NCBI GenBank assembly: GCA_963824805.1
Contig: CAWGQZ010000065.1
Coordinates: 55,456 to 119,455, forward strand
Origin: DATBAT01 sp963824805
GTDB taxonomy: Bacteria; Acidobacteriota; Terriglobia; Terriglobales; Acidobacteriaceae
DNA length: 64,000 nucleotides
Direction: 5' to 3'
This document shows, piece after piece, positions 37,402 to 46,427 of the stretch (within the stretch, counting starts at the first letter, position 1; every line of letters starts with the position of its first letter). Made by a program: the position numbers and the translations under genes. The notes under the pieces were generated by a model. It worked only from the letters and a program-made list of their open reading frames with translations, did no database searches and was not told the origin of the DNA.

Positions 37402-38767
37402 ATGCTGGTAGACACAGCCACCCTGGCGCAGCTTGTGCCCGGCTTCACGGGACGATTCCTGCAGCCCGCCGACGCGGAATACGACGATGCGCGGCGCGTT
37501 CACAATGGACTGGTCGACAAGCATCCCGCCCTCATCGCTCGCTGCCGAGGCGTGGCGGACGTGTGCGATGCGGTCAAGCTGGCACGCACGCTCAAGTTGG
37601 AAATCTCCGTGCGTGGCGGCGGGCACAACGTGGCAGGTCTCGCCGTCCTCGACGGCGGTCTGATGATCGATCTGGCGCTGATGAAAGGAATCCACGTCGA
37701 CCCGCGCGCCAGTGTGGCGCGTGCGCAAGGTGGTGTCCTCTGGGCGGAGCTCAATCGCGAAACCCAGCTTCACGGTTTAGCGACGACTGGTGGCGTCATC
37801 GGCAGCACTGGAATCTCCGGGCTCACGCTGGGTGGCGGTCTCGGTTGGTTGATGCCGAAGTACGGATTGGCGCTCGACAACCTGTTGTCGGTAGAGATGG
37901 TGATGGCAGATGGCAGCGTCACCCGCGCGAGTGCTGACGAGAACGCGGATCTGTTCTGGGCCATTCGCGGGGGCGGCGGCAACTTCGGGATTGTGACTTC
38001 GTTCGAGTATGCGCTCCATCAAGTGGGACCGATGATCATGGGCGGGCTAGTGGCGCACCCACTGGCGAAGGCGCGCGAGGTCTTGCAGTTCTTCCGGGAG
38101 CAGGCCGCGTCGGCGCCGGATGAGTTGATGATGGCCGCGGGATTCATCCACGCTCCCGATGGATCGGGGGCGAAACTCGTCGCCATTGTGGCCGCGCACT
38201 GCGGGTCGCTCGCCGACGGCGAAGCCGTGCTAGGACCGTTCAAGACATTCGGGCCGCCGGTCCTGGATGCGATGGGCCCGATTACTTACAACGCGCAGAA
38301 CGCTCTTTTTGACGCGGGATTACCCAGAGGCGCGCTCAACTACTGGAAGTCCCAGTTTCTTACCGGCCTGAGCGACGAGGCGATTGCTGTTCTGACCGAG
38401 CGCTTCGCGGCGTGTGATTCGCCGATGAGCCAGATCCTGATCGAGCATTTTCATGGCGCGGCCAGCCGGGTTCCCATATCCGCCACCGCGTGCGCCATGC
38501 GCGTCACCGGCTTCAACGTCGCCATCATCGCGCAGTGGATGGATCCGCGCCAGAACGAGGCGTGCATCGCCTGGGGTCGCGGCACATTTGCCGGATTGAA
38601 ACCGTTTCTTGCCGCGACGCGCTACGTGAACTATCTCGACAACGACGAAGCAGGCGATCCGGTCGCCGCTGCCTATGGGCCCAACTACAGCCGCCTGCGG
38701 GAGCTTAAGACGCAAATACGATCCCGAAAATGTGTTTCACGCCAACGTGAATATTCGGCCGGCGTGA
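37402..38767 (+). CDS. FAD-linked oxidoreductase with BBE domain, C-terminal frameshift
   Basis: About 455 residues. AGGAG before ATG 37402 fixes the start; the frame further upstream is repeat DNA. The FAD-binding domain has VRGGGHNVAGLAVLDGGLMI (the His is the expected flavin attachment point), GGVIGSTGISGLTLGGGLGW and WAIRGGGGNFGIVTSFEY. The second Cys link seen in berberine-bridge enzymes is replaced (GWLMPKYG). The C-terminal BBE motif reads AYGPNYSRLRELK then changes frame near 38710; the other frame gives KYDPENVFHANVNIRPA and a stop at 38765-38767. Family members oxidise sugars or alkaloid-like alcohols with O2. Confidence 0.88.
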
Positions 38768-38794
38768 ACGGGAATGGCCACAGGGCGGAAAGCG

Positions 38795-39392
38795 CTACGG
38801 CACCAGCTTGAGATCTCCGGCACCTACGTGAGCGTACAGGCGGTAGCCGCCGGAGCTTTTCTTGTGGAACGACCGGAATAGTCCGCCCTTGGAAACGCCG
38901 AAGGGGGAAGCATTGAGATCACCCGCATAAACCGAGGCCTCAACCTCGCCATAGTCGGCGGCATCGCCTACTTGAACGCTTAAATCGCCGGCGCTCAGTT
39001 CGATGTTTTTGTCTCCCGTGACATCATTGATGTCCACATCTCCGGCCGTGATGCGTAAATAGAGGTTCGACTTCCTGGGGACCTGAATTTCGACATGGAA
39101 ATTGTTGTGCGGGCCCTTGCCGACGTAGACGTTTGCCGTATTGCCTGAGGCCTCCAACCGGACCTTCACGTCCGAGGAATCTTCGTGGTCGGACCAGTAA
39201 TGCACCTTGATCTTGTCCTCGTCACTGCCTGAAATCTGCAAGGCGGACGGCTGGATTCGCATGCGCACTTCGCCATGGGGGCGAAAATCCAGTTCAAGGT
39301 GGCTGGCGTCCAACTGCTTGGGCTTGGCGGATGGATTGCGCCGCCGAGATGAGTGAGCAAAACAGGACACAGGCCAGGGTTAGCGATCGCAT
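38795..39392 (-). CDS. secreted DUF4097-like beta-helical protein, one frameshift
   Basis: About 198 residues. The signal peptide MRSLTLACVLFCSLISAAQ starts at ATG 39392, with GGAGG upstream; the frame changes near 39325 into LDASHLELDFRPHGEVRMRI. The mature protein shows repeating short beta strands of the DUF4097/adhesin type (SNLYLRITAGDVDINDVTGD; IELSAGDLSVQVGD; SVYAGDLNASPFG; YAHVGAGDLKLVP). Each AGDL turn is one rung. Proteins of this sort are exported and of unknown role. It is convergent with the BBE gene. Confidence 0.75.
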
Positions 39393-39477
39393 ACCGATGC
39401 CTCCACGCGGGTCTGGATATAGATACGCGGGTGGGGAGAAAATTGTTCCGTTGGCCGCTTTGACTCTCCTCGGTGAA

Positions 39478-40216
39478 CTACGTAGAGGCGGCGTGGACTT
39501 TAGTGCCGTAGGCAAGGCTGGCGTACCAACTGCCCCGGCCTTGCGGGGTGAGGTCCATGAAGTGCCAGATGGGAATGAGCAGGTCGATACCGCGCTCCGG
39601 GAATGTCGGGCGCCATGCGGGGATGCGCTGTGTAAAAGTGCCGCAGGGTTCCCTGGGCGTCGCGCGTGAAAACGGAGACGGTGGAGTCCTGATTGCCTTC
39701 GCGGTCTTCGCTGCCTAAGTCGTATTTGAAAGTGTTGTTCCCGGCGCTAAGCAGACGCAGCCTGTCCCAACCCCGCTCGCGAGCATAGGCGCGCAGAGTG
39801 GGAAGATCGGCGGCAGCGACCACGGCGAAGTCGAGGTTCTGAGCGAGATGGTGGGCGACACCATTCGTACTGTCGAGCCACGCGGTACACATAGGGCAAG
39901 CCTTGGTCTGCTTTTTTCCAAACATGAAGTGGTAGATCACGAGCGAGCGATTGGACGACCTGGTGAAGAGCTCGCTGAGGCGGACGGTGCGCACCGGCGC
40001 ATCCTCGGCGTTGAGCTCACGTGGGCCCTCTTCAAATGGATAGTCCTGTATCGGAGCACCTTCCGGCAGATTGCGCCGCAGCCCGGCGACCCGTTCGCGC
40101 TGACGCATGAGCTCGATTTCGGCAAGCCGAAGCTCCTCGCGCTTAGCCAGATAGGCGGAAGACTCATTGGTCAAATTGGTTTGCCGATACGTTCCATCAA
40201 CCAGGGTGTTCACCAT
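39478..40216 (-). CDS. DUF899 thioredoxin-like protein, C-terminal frameshift
   Basis: About 245 residues. DUF899 family: LAKREELRLAEIELMRQRER near the start, VIYHFMFG, and the redox-like motif ACPMCTAWLDSTNG (CPMC). The frame shifts once near 39599-39601, where a GGG run should be GG; the corrected end reads DIPERGIDLLIPIWHFMDLT, PQGRGSWYASLAYG and a stop at 39478-39480. The family has a thioredoxin fold and no proven function. It lies downstream of an MFS gene and two AhpD-like genes on the same strand, which suggests a redox-linked gene group. Confidence 0.85.
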
Positions 40217-40324
40217 GATGTTTGTCCTTCAGGGTCAAGTTTCCCGCGAGGCGAAAACGAAGTGCAATCGGGTATTTCCCGGAGGCCATAGGGATGGGAT
40301 CGGCGCGCCAGAGCAAGGTTCCAT

Positions 40325-41578
40325 TTAAGTCGATATTTGTCGGTATTTGGGAAGTATCAGGTTCATCAGCCCGGACAAAGCCGACGCTCCGGCGAGCAGC
40401 ACCAGCAAAGAGGAATAGCGATCCAGTCGAGTCGAAGGCACGCCCCAGGATTACCGGACCCATGGCGCCGGCGGCGGCGTAGAACGTCCAGGTGATGCCG
40501 TAGAGCGTCGAGAAGGCACGCAGACCAAAATAGCGGGTAAGTAGATAAGGCGTAATGGCGGCTTCGCCTCCAGCGCCGATGCCGATGAGGGTGGTTGCGA
40601 AGGCGCCCGCGCCAAAGCTCCGGCGCGCGCCAGCAAAAACATCCCCGCGGCGGTGATCAAGGTTACGACGAAGGCGACGTGGCCTCCGAAGAAGCGGTCC
40701 AAAAGCCAGCCGACTCCAATCCTGCCCAGAATGCTCGAGCCGCCAAGGATGGAGGCGCATAGGGCCGCGTCTGCCGGAGTGATGCCGCGATCGGTCAGCA
40801 ATGCGGAGAGGTGGGTGATCGCGCCGTTCATGCTGATCGAGCCGACGAAGAGCACGGCTACGATGATCCAAAACGCATAGGAGCGGAGGCCTTCCTGTAA
40901 GGTCGCTCCGCCTTGTGCGACCGGCGCCGATGGGTGATGCACCGGACCGCGTTCTCGAATGTAGCGCCAGCTCAGCGGCAGGCCGAGCAGCAGAGCCAGA
41001 CCCCCAAGCGAGAGATAAGCCACACGCCAGCCAGCACGTGTGACGATGGCTTGCGCTACGACCGGCAGGATCATCGCGCCCAGGCCTGCGCCGACCATGA
41101 CAAAAGCCATCGCGGTACCCAGTCGCCGCTGAAACCAGGTGGAGATGGAGCGAGCAAAGGCGAGATGGGCCGCGCCGTTCCCCACAAGACCAATCAGGAT
41201 GCAGGTTGCGTAAAACTGCCACAAGGCCGGGCGCAGCAGGGCCAACGAAACGATGCTGCAGCCGTAGAAAGTCATGCAGGGAAGGATGATGCGGCGAGGT
41301 CCGAGGCGGTCGATCAACCGCCCAATGAGCGGCGAAGTCAGACCGACAGTCATGGCGGCGAGGCCAAAGCCGAGCGAGATCGATTCGCGGTTCCAGCCAA
41401 ATTGCGCGCTCAGAGGCTTTACAAAAACGGCGAAGGTGTAAACGAAGAGCGAGCCAAAGCCGGCCATGACTCCAAAGCAGGCAGCAAGCACCACGCGCCA
41501 GCCGTAGTAGCTGAGCTGGCTTTCTTCCTGGGTCGGGTCGGGTGCGGTTATTTCCTCGGGCTGCGGGGCCACGGTCAT
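40325..41578 (-). CDS. MFS transporter, two frameshifts near the 3' end
   Basis: About 417 residues with 12 predicted helices. The first nine are in one intact frame (YYGWRVVLAACFGVMAGFGS; PLIGRLIDRLGPRRIILPCM, the MFS loop 2-3 motif). The frame shifts near 40610, after which SFGAGAFATTLIGIGAGGEA and YFGLRAFSTLYGITWTFYAA continue. A second shift near 40410 leads into the last helix (LLVLLAGASALSGLMNLILP) and a stop at 40325-40327. It resembles the oxalate/formate antiporter-like MFS branch. Substrate unknown. It starts 12 bases after the AhpD-like gene, so the group is an operon. Confidence 0.85.
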
Positions 41579-41589
41579 AAGTTGAGAAA

Positions 41590-42174
41590 CTACACGGCCT
41601 TATTGGCAGGCTCGAACGATTTGGTGTAGTCGCGGCCGACGTAGCCGAGCTTAGCAGTCTGTTGGCCAATCTCGCGATAAATTTCCGGATCGCGCGGCTG
41701 CCAGGTGGCGAGTCCGTCGACGTAACGATTGAACATGCAGAATGCGGCGGCGATGAGCACGGTGTCGTGAATCTCTTTGTCGGTAGCGCCCGCGCTGCGC
41801 GCGCGATCCACGTCAGCGGTGGTGACCTGTTTTCCGTCCTGCTGCACTTTTCCGGCAATATTAAGCAGCGCCTTCATCTTATCGGAGAGGGTTGTGCTCT
41901 CGAAGTCGCGCTTCATGGCGTCAACAAACTCGTACTGTGCGGGGGTGCCGCCGAGGTGTTGCGCGACGATGGAGCCGTGGGCGTACTGGCAGAAGTAGCA
42001 ATCGTTCTGGGACGAAACGTAAGTCGCGATCATTTCTCGCTCGGCGGTGGTTAAGGTATGCGGCCCGGTGAGTAACACTTCGGCGAGATCACAAAGCGGC
42101 TTGGTGGTCTCCGGGCTGAAGACCATAGGGCCGCGGATCCCGGGCAGGCCTTGCTTCAAATTGATGTGCGGCAC
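41590..42174 (-). CDS. AhpD-like / carboxymuconolactone decarboxylase-family protein 1
   Basis: 194 residues of the peroxidase-related CMD family. The redox motif is NDCYFCQYAHG (CxxC followed by His), as in AhpD, preceded by LTTAEREMIATYVSS. LIAAAFCMFNRYVDGLATWQ is the second conserved helix. It could reduce peroxides or act as an alkylhydroperoxidase. A close paralogue (42193-42769) lies just upstream, and the MFS gene follows within 12 bases, so the three are probably co-transcribed. Confidence 0.9.
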   Translation of the reverse strand: MPHINLKQGLPGIRGPMVFSPETTKPLCDLAEVLLTGPHTLTTAEREMIATYVSSQNDCYFCQYAHGSIVAQHLGGTPAQYEFVDAMKRDFESTTLSDKMKALLNIAGKVQQDGKQVTTADVDRARSAGATDKEIHDTVLIAAAFCMFNRYVDGLATWQPRDPEIYREIGQQTAKLGYVGRDYTKSFEPANKAV

Positions 42175-42192
42175 TAGAGTTTCTCCTTTGTG

Positions 42193-42769
42193 CTACGCGG
42201 CGTCCTCGGTTTCGGTTCCCAATTCCGGGAAGCGATCGCGCACGTAGCCTTCGCGCGCCATGAGTTGTCCCATATCGTGATAAGCGTCGCGCTCAAGCGG
42301 TTGCCAGGTAGCGAGTCCGTCGACGTAGCGGTTGTACATGCAGAATGCGGCAGCGATCAAAACGGTGTCATGAATTTCCTTGTCGGTGGCCCCGTGCTTG
42401 CGGGCCCGAGCGACGTCGTCTTCGCTCACCTGCTTACCGCTTTGCTGTACCTTCCCGGCGATGACGAGCAGCGCTTTCATCTTTTCGGAAATACCAGCCG
42501 TTTCGGGATTGGTTTTTGCCGCTTCCACCAGATCGTAATTTCCATCAAGATGAGCCGCCGCAGCCGCACTATGCGATAGCTGGCAGAAATCGCAGTTGAT
42601 TGCGATAAGAAACGTGGGCCGCAATCATTTCGCGTTCGGCGGAGGTCAGAGTGTTGGGTCCGCGCAGCAGAGTTTCCGCCAGGATGAGCAAGGGCTTTGC
42701 GGTGTCTGGGCTAAACGTGAGTGGGCCGACAATCCCAGGCAGTCCTTCGGGAACAGTGATGTGTACCAT
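42193..42769 (-). CDS. AhpD-like / carboxymuconolactone decarboxylase-family protein 2, one frameshift
   Basis: About 191 residues after joining two frames. MVHITVPEGLPGIVGPLTFS and LTSAEREMIAAHVSYRN lie in one frame; NCDFCQLSHSAAAAAHL and LIAAAFCMYNRYVDGLATWQ in the next. The join is near 42592. It is a tandem paralogue of the gene 19 bases downstream and retains the CxxC...His redox site. The duplication suggests dosage or slightly different substrates; neither can be judged here. Confidence 0.85.
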
Positions 42770-42821
42770 GGCCGGTCCTTTCGGGTGGGGGATTTTGACT
42801 GTTCGCGAAAGAAATTTAATT

Positions 42822-43037
42822 TCACAGATCGAGTGGGGACAGGCAATAGTGCAAAAGTAGGACTAGTGAGAAGAGGCCATGCGGTTGAGCCTGTTGAGCG
42901 AAGTAGGATCTTGTGGCTAGGTGCCCTTCAACCTCGGGAACGCTGTTGTCAGTGCCTCTTGTCGTGGTCTGTTGTGCAAGCGCAGTCAGCCCGAACGTCA
43001 GCAACAGCCCGATCACAAATAGGGAAACGCGATTCAT
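42822..43037 (-). CDS. small exported protein, possibly truncated
   Basis: 71 residues from ATG 43037, with a strong AAGGAG upstream. Clear signal peptide SLFVIGLLLTFGLTALAQQ, then TTTRGTDNSVPEVEGHLATR. The signal peptide plus VPEV-HL beginning resembles exported Spy/CpxP-like acidobacterial proteins, which would be longer, so a frame break or truncation after about residue 40 is likely. The C-terminal half (FSLVLLLHYCLSPLDL) looks unlike a natural periplasmic protein. Confidence 0.45.
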   Translation of the reverse strand: MNRVSLFVIGLLLTFGLTALAQQTTTRGTDNSVPEVEGHLATRSYFAQQAQPHGLFSLVLLLHYCLSPLDL

Positions 43038-43287
43038 TGACTTTCTCCTTGTCGGGTGCGACATGTTTGCAATGTAATGATGAGACCTCGCTGGGCCTAT
43101 AACCGATTTGCGTTGCTGAACAAAGTGCCGCCGGATGTTCAGAAATACAAGCCGCGAGTTGCAGCAAGATGCAGGCCATGAAGCAACCGGGGAGGCGGCG
43201 CAAACCTGACGAGCGTGTCCGGCGCACGCATGAGCATCCTGGGTACTGCCCTTCCGACCCTGATTCAGGAAAACATCCAAGGCTGTG

Positions 43288-43293
43288 TAAAAT
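43288..43293 (+). promoter_or_regulatory. -10 box (TAAAAT) of the amidohydrolase gene
   Basis: TAAAAT lies six bases before GTG 43300, with no Shine-Dalgarno sequence, so the mRNA would begin at or next to the start codon. Confidence 0.5.
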
Positions 43294-43299
43294 TCCGCA

Positions 43300-44256
43300 G
43301 TGGCTTCCCGCGCGCTCTCTTTCGTGGCTTTGATTGTCTTGTCTACATTACCCTGTCAATCGCAGACACAGATCGACTACCACCAGCATCTGCTAAGCCC
43401 GTCAGCAGCCAAACTGGGGGTCTTGCCTAGACAGTTCACGGCGCGCGATCTGATTTCGTTGTTGGACGCAGCTGGAGTTCGACGAGCCCTGGTTCTGTCT
43501 CTAGCGTTTCAGTACGGCAATCCAAACAAACCTCCGACCCCGGACGAGTATACTCAGGTACGGCAAGAAAACGACTGGACCGCGGACCAAGTAGCCCATT
43601 ATCCGGACCGGCTTCGCGCCTTTTGCGCTGTTAATCCTCTTAAGGCTTACGCGGTTTCCGAGATTAAGAGATGCGCGAAGAACCCTTATCTTCGACGCGG
43701 CCTTAAACTGCATTTCGGCAACTCCGATGTGGACATGGATGATCCCCGCCAGGTTGCCCAATTGCGCCATGTATTTCGGGCTGCCGACAAATACCGAATG
43801 GCAATCGTGGTGCACATGAGGTCCTCAGTGACTCGCCATCGACCCTACGGTACCAGAGAAGCGCAAACCTTCCTGAACGAGGTTCTTCCTTCCGCCCCGC
43901 ACGTGCCTATTCAGATTGCGCATCTGGCCGGCGCAGGTGGATTCGATGATCCCTCGGTGGACAACGCGCTTTCAGTGTTCATCGAGGCCATCGCCAGACA
44001 CGATTCTCGAATGGCAAATGTCTATTTCGATATCTGCGGTGTGGCGGGCATGGGCCAATGGAAAGAGAAAAAAGCCTTGATCGTGGAACGCATTCGGCAA
44101 ATCGGCATCAACCGAATTCTTTGGGGCTCAGACGGTAGCTTTGGCGCAGGAACCACTCCGGCGCACGCCCTGGAGGCGTATCGAGAGCTGCCGCTAACCA
44201 AGGAGGAATTTCACACTATCGACACGAATGTCGCTCCCTACATGCGGTGGAGGTAG
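43300..44256 (+). CDS. secreted metal-dependent amidohydrolase
   Basis: 318 residues from GTG 43300. Signal peptide SFVALIVLSTLPCQSQ, then the metal site IDYHQHLLSP (HxH) near the mature N-terminus, a conserved ARDLISLLDAAGVRRAL helix, GLKLHFGNSDVD, VVHMRSSVTRH, QIAHLAGAGGFDD and ILWGSDGSFGAG (metal Asp). It is an amidohydrolase-2 TIM barrel, intact, and the paralogue of the broken gene at 26274-27304. The export signal puts it in the periplasm. Substrate unknown. A BNR-propeller gene and an NTF2-like gene follow closely. Confidence 0.88.
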   Translation: MASRALSFVALIVLSTLPCQSQTQIDYHQHLLSPSAAKLGVLPRQFTARDLISLLDAAGVRRALVLSLAFQYGNPNKPPTPDEYTQVRQENDWTADQVAHYPDRLRAFCAVNPLKAYAVSEIKRCAKNPYLRRGLKLHFGNSDVDMDDPRQVAQLRHVFRAADKYRMAIVVHMRSSVTRHRPYGTREAQTFLNEVLPSAPHVPIQIAHLAGAGGFDDPSVDNALSVFIEAIARHDSRMANVYFDICGVAGMGQWKEKKALIVERIRQIGINRILWGSDGSFGAGTTPAHALEAYRELPLTKEEFHTIDTNVAPYMRWR

Positions 44257-44287
44257 GTCGTTAGCTAACTAGCTTAAGAAAGTGTTG

Positions 44288-45244
44288 ATGGCAAAACTAA
44301 CGATACTTGTGGCAACGTGGGGCGACGGGCTGTTCGCCTTGACCGGAGAAACGCGCAAGCAAGAGATTGCCGGCCAGCTGGTGAGAGGGCTCGCACCGGA
44401 CGGACACGGCGGAGCGCTCGCTATCGTCGGTGGACATGCGTTGCGCCGGCGCGCGCCTAACGGCGAATGGACTCCGGTTGCTACCAGTGAGTGGGAACTC
44501 GCGTGCTGCATGGTCGCCGGAGGTGAAATTTATGTTGGAACCGAGGATGCGCGCATGTTGCGTCTTAGCAAGGACGCCAGGCTCGAACCTCTCGAGAGCT
44601 TCGACAATGTCGCGGGTCGGGAGACCTGGTATGCGGGGTCGGCAATCATCAACGGGCAGAGGGTGGGGCCGCCGCTCGGAATTCGCTCCCTTGCAGCCGA
44701 CACGGCCGGGACGTTCTTGTTCGCTAATGTTCACGTGGGTGGGATTCCGCGCTCCTTCGATAGCGGAAAAACCTGGCAGCCCACCATTGATATCCATAGT
44801 GATGTTCACGAGGTACGCGTACACCCGGCGGATCCCCGCATCGTAGTCGCCGCGGCCGCGGTTGGACTTTGCATCAGCCGCGACTATGGAGAAACTTGGT
44901 CCGTAGAAAAAGATGGCATGCACGCGCCTTATTGTTCTGCCGTAGCGCTTTCGGGCGACGACATTCTAGTTTCTGCGTCGACGGATCACTTTGCGTCCAC
45001 GGGGCGGATCTATCGTTGTTCGATCAAAAGCCGTCCGATCAACAGCGGCGGAGTACTGGAGGCCGTCGACAATGGCCTGCCGTGGACCGAGGGGATTGCC
45101 GACACCGGTTGCATCGCCACTGACGGGTCGAATATTGCGGTAGTGGACAAATCCGGCACCCTCTACTTGTCGGCGGACTTCGGCCACACTTGGTCATGTG
45201 ACCATAAAGATCTGCCGACCCCTAGCGGCGTTCTCATCTGTTGA
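44288..45244 (+). CDS. BNR/Asp-box beta-propeller protein
   Basis: 318 residues from ATG 44288 (a GTG at 44282 is also in frame). Three Asp-box motifs of the S-x-D-x-G-x-T-W type are seen: SFDSGKTW, SRDYGETW and SADFGHTW, spaced as in sialidase- or Vps10-like propellers, with WGDGLFALTG at the start of the first blade. No signal peptide and no clear sialidase catalytic residues, so it is probably a cytoplasmic propeller of unknown function rather than a glycosidase. It is 31 bases after the amidohydrolase and 21 before the NTF2-like gene. Confidence 0.78.
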   Translation: MAKLTILVATWGDGLFALTGETRKQEIAGQLVRGLAPDGHGGALAIVGGHALRRRAPNGEWTPVATSEWELACCMVAGGEIYVGTEDARMLRLSKDARLEPLESFDNVAGRETWYAGSAIINGQRVGPPLGIRSLAADTAGTFLFANVHVGGIPRSFDSGKTWQPTIDIHSDVHEVRVHPADPRIVVAAAAVGLCISRDYGETWSVEKDGMHAPYCSAVALSGDDILVSASTDHFASTGRIYRCSIKSRPINSGGVLEAVDNGLPWTEGIADTGCIATDGSNIAVVDKSGTLYLSADFGHTWSCDHKDLPTPSGVLIC

Positions 45245-45265
45245 GCGCAATAACTGGAGTAGTTC

Positions 45266-45655
45266 ATGGATATGGAAGAGGAACAAATTCGTGAGGCCCT
45301 GAATGCACACTGGCGCGCGTCGGCGGACGGCGACGCCATCGCGGAACACGATATTTACGCTAACGATTCCATTTGTGATTATCCGCAGTCAGGCGAGCGA
45401 ATTCTGGGGCGCAGCAACTTGCAGACCTTGCGGAGTCATCATCCCGGAAAGCCGTCCGGTTTCAAGGTCAGGCGAATTCTCGGAAACGCCAACCTCTGGG
45501 TCACGGAATACACCATCAACTATCAGGAGCGAGCAGCATTCACCGTGAGCATTATGGAATTCCGCGAAGGCAAAGTAGTCCACGAGACCCAATATTTCGC
45601 GGACCCCTTCGAGGCTCCGGAATGGCGGAGGCAATGGGTTCAGGGGATTACCTGA
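45266..45655 (+). CDS. NTF2-like (SnoaL-type) protein
   Basis: 129 residues of the cone-shaped NTF2 fold: EEEQIREALNAHWRASADGD helix, DIYANDSICDYPQSGERILG, then strands NLWVTEYTINYQERAAFTVS and FREGKVVHETQYFADPFEAP. These proteins bind or isomerise small molecules; the Tyr, Asp and His residues in ICDYPQSG and VVHETQYF line the pocket in relatives. GGAG before ATG 45266. It is the third gene of a plus-strand cluster with the amidohydrolase and BNR protein. Confidence 0.85.
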   Translation: MDMEEEQIREALNAHWRASADGDAIAEHDIYANDSICDYPQSGERILGRSNLQTLRSHHPGKPSGFKVRRILGNANLWVTEYTINYQERAAFTVSIMEFREGKVVHETQYFADPFEAPEWRRQWVQGIT

Positions 45656-45829
45656 CGCCGCATTGAGGATCAGTCGGGTCAGGGACTTTGATGCGGAAGC
45701 CGGCAGGAATAGCATGGCCGGAAACTCTGGGACAGACGGGACATTCGGGAAACGAAAACCCGCTCCCGGCCGGGGATATGGAAGCGGAAGCCGGTCTAAA
45801 CGGAATTGGGCAGCTTCGCCTGACCTACC

Positions 45830-46306
45830 TCAACCCCGCCGCGCTGCCTCGATCTTGGCGACGTCGATCTTCTTCATCGACATCATCGCCTCGAAGGCAC
45901 GCTTCGCTTCACCGCCGCCAGCCGCCAGCGCGTCGGTTAGTACGCGCGGTGTGATCTGCCAGGAGAGGCCCCAGCGGTCCTTGCACCAACCACACGCACT
46001 TTCCTTGCCGCCGTTGCTGACGATCGCGTTCCAGTAGCGGTCCGTCTCTTCCTGATTGTCGGTGGCGATCTGGAAAGAAAAGGCCTCATTGTGCTTGAAC
46101 TCCGGGCCGCCATTGAGACCAAGACAGGGAATGCCCAGCACCGTGAACTCCACCGTCAGCACATCGCCCTGCTTGCCGCTCGGGTAGTCACCAGGCGCTT
46201 GGTGAACTGCGGTCACTTTACTATTGGGAAAGGTCGCGGCGTAGAACTGCGCTGCATCGTGCGCTTCCTTGTCGTACCAGAGGCAGATGGTATTTTTCGG
46301 GGTCAA
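45830..46306 (-). CDS. VOC-family PhnB-like protein
   Basis: 158 residues. I placed the start at TTG 46306 (MTPKNTICLWYDKEAHDAAQ) because AAGGAGGAAAGC stands directly upstream; the frame beyond it is not family sequence. PhnB/3-demethylubiquinone-methyltransferase-like members share NTICLWYDKEAHDAAQFY, LTVEFTVLGIPCLGLNGGP, FKHNEAFSFQIAT and CGWCKDRWGLSWQITP. VOC fold; ligand unknown. It is convergent with the NTF2-like gene. Confidence 0.88.
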   Translation of the reverse strand: MTPKNTICLWYDKEAHDAAQFYAATFPNSKVTAVHQAPGDYPSGKQGDVLTVEFTVLGIPCLGLNGGPEFKHNEAFSFQIATDNQEETDRYWNAIVSNGGKESACGWCKDRWGLSWQITPRVLTDALAAGGGEAKRAFEAMMSMKKIDVAKIEAARRG

Positions 46307-46427
46307 GCTTTCCTCCTTAATAAATGTAATTAGAGTCAGATGAAGGAGGCAGCGTGAGAGTTGCGCGCGAAAGGGCGGAGATAAAGTTCTCATTCTCGGC
46401 GCGGGGATCACTCAAAACCTGCCGCGT

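Noticed and set aside
40197..41858. 553-codon minus-strand frame
   Set aside because: Only its middle part (after the frame change near 40610) matches the MFS transporter; the rest is shadow translation of the MFS and AhpD-like genes with low-complexity Arg/Ser content.
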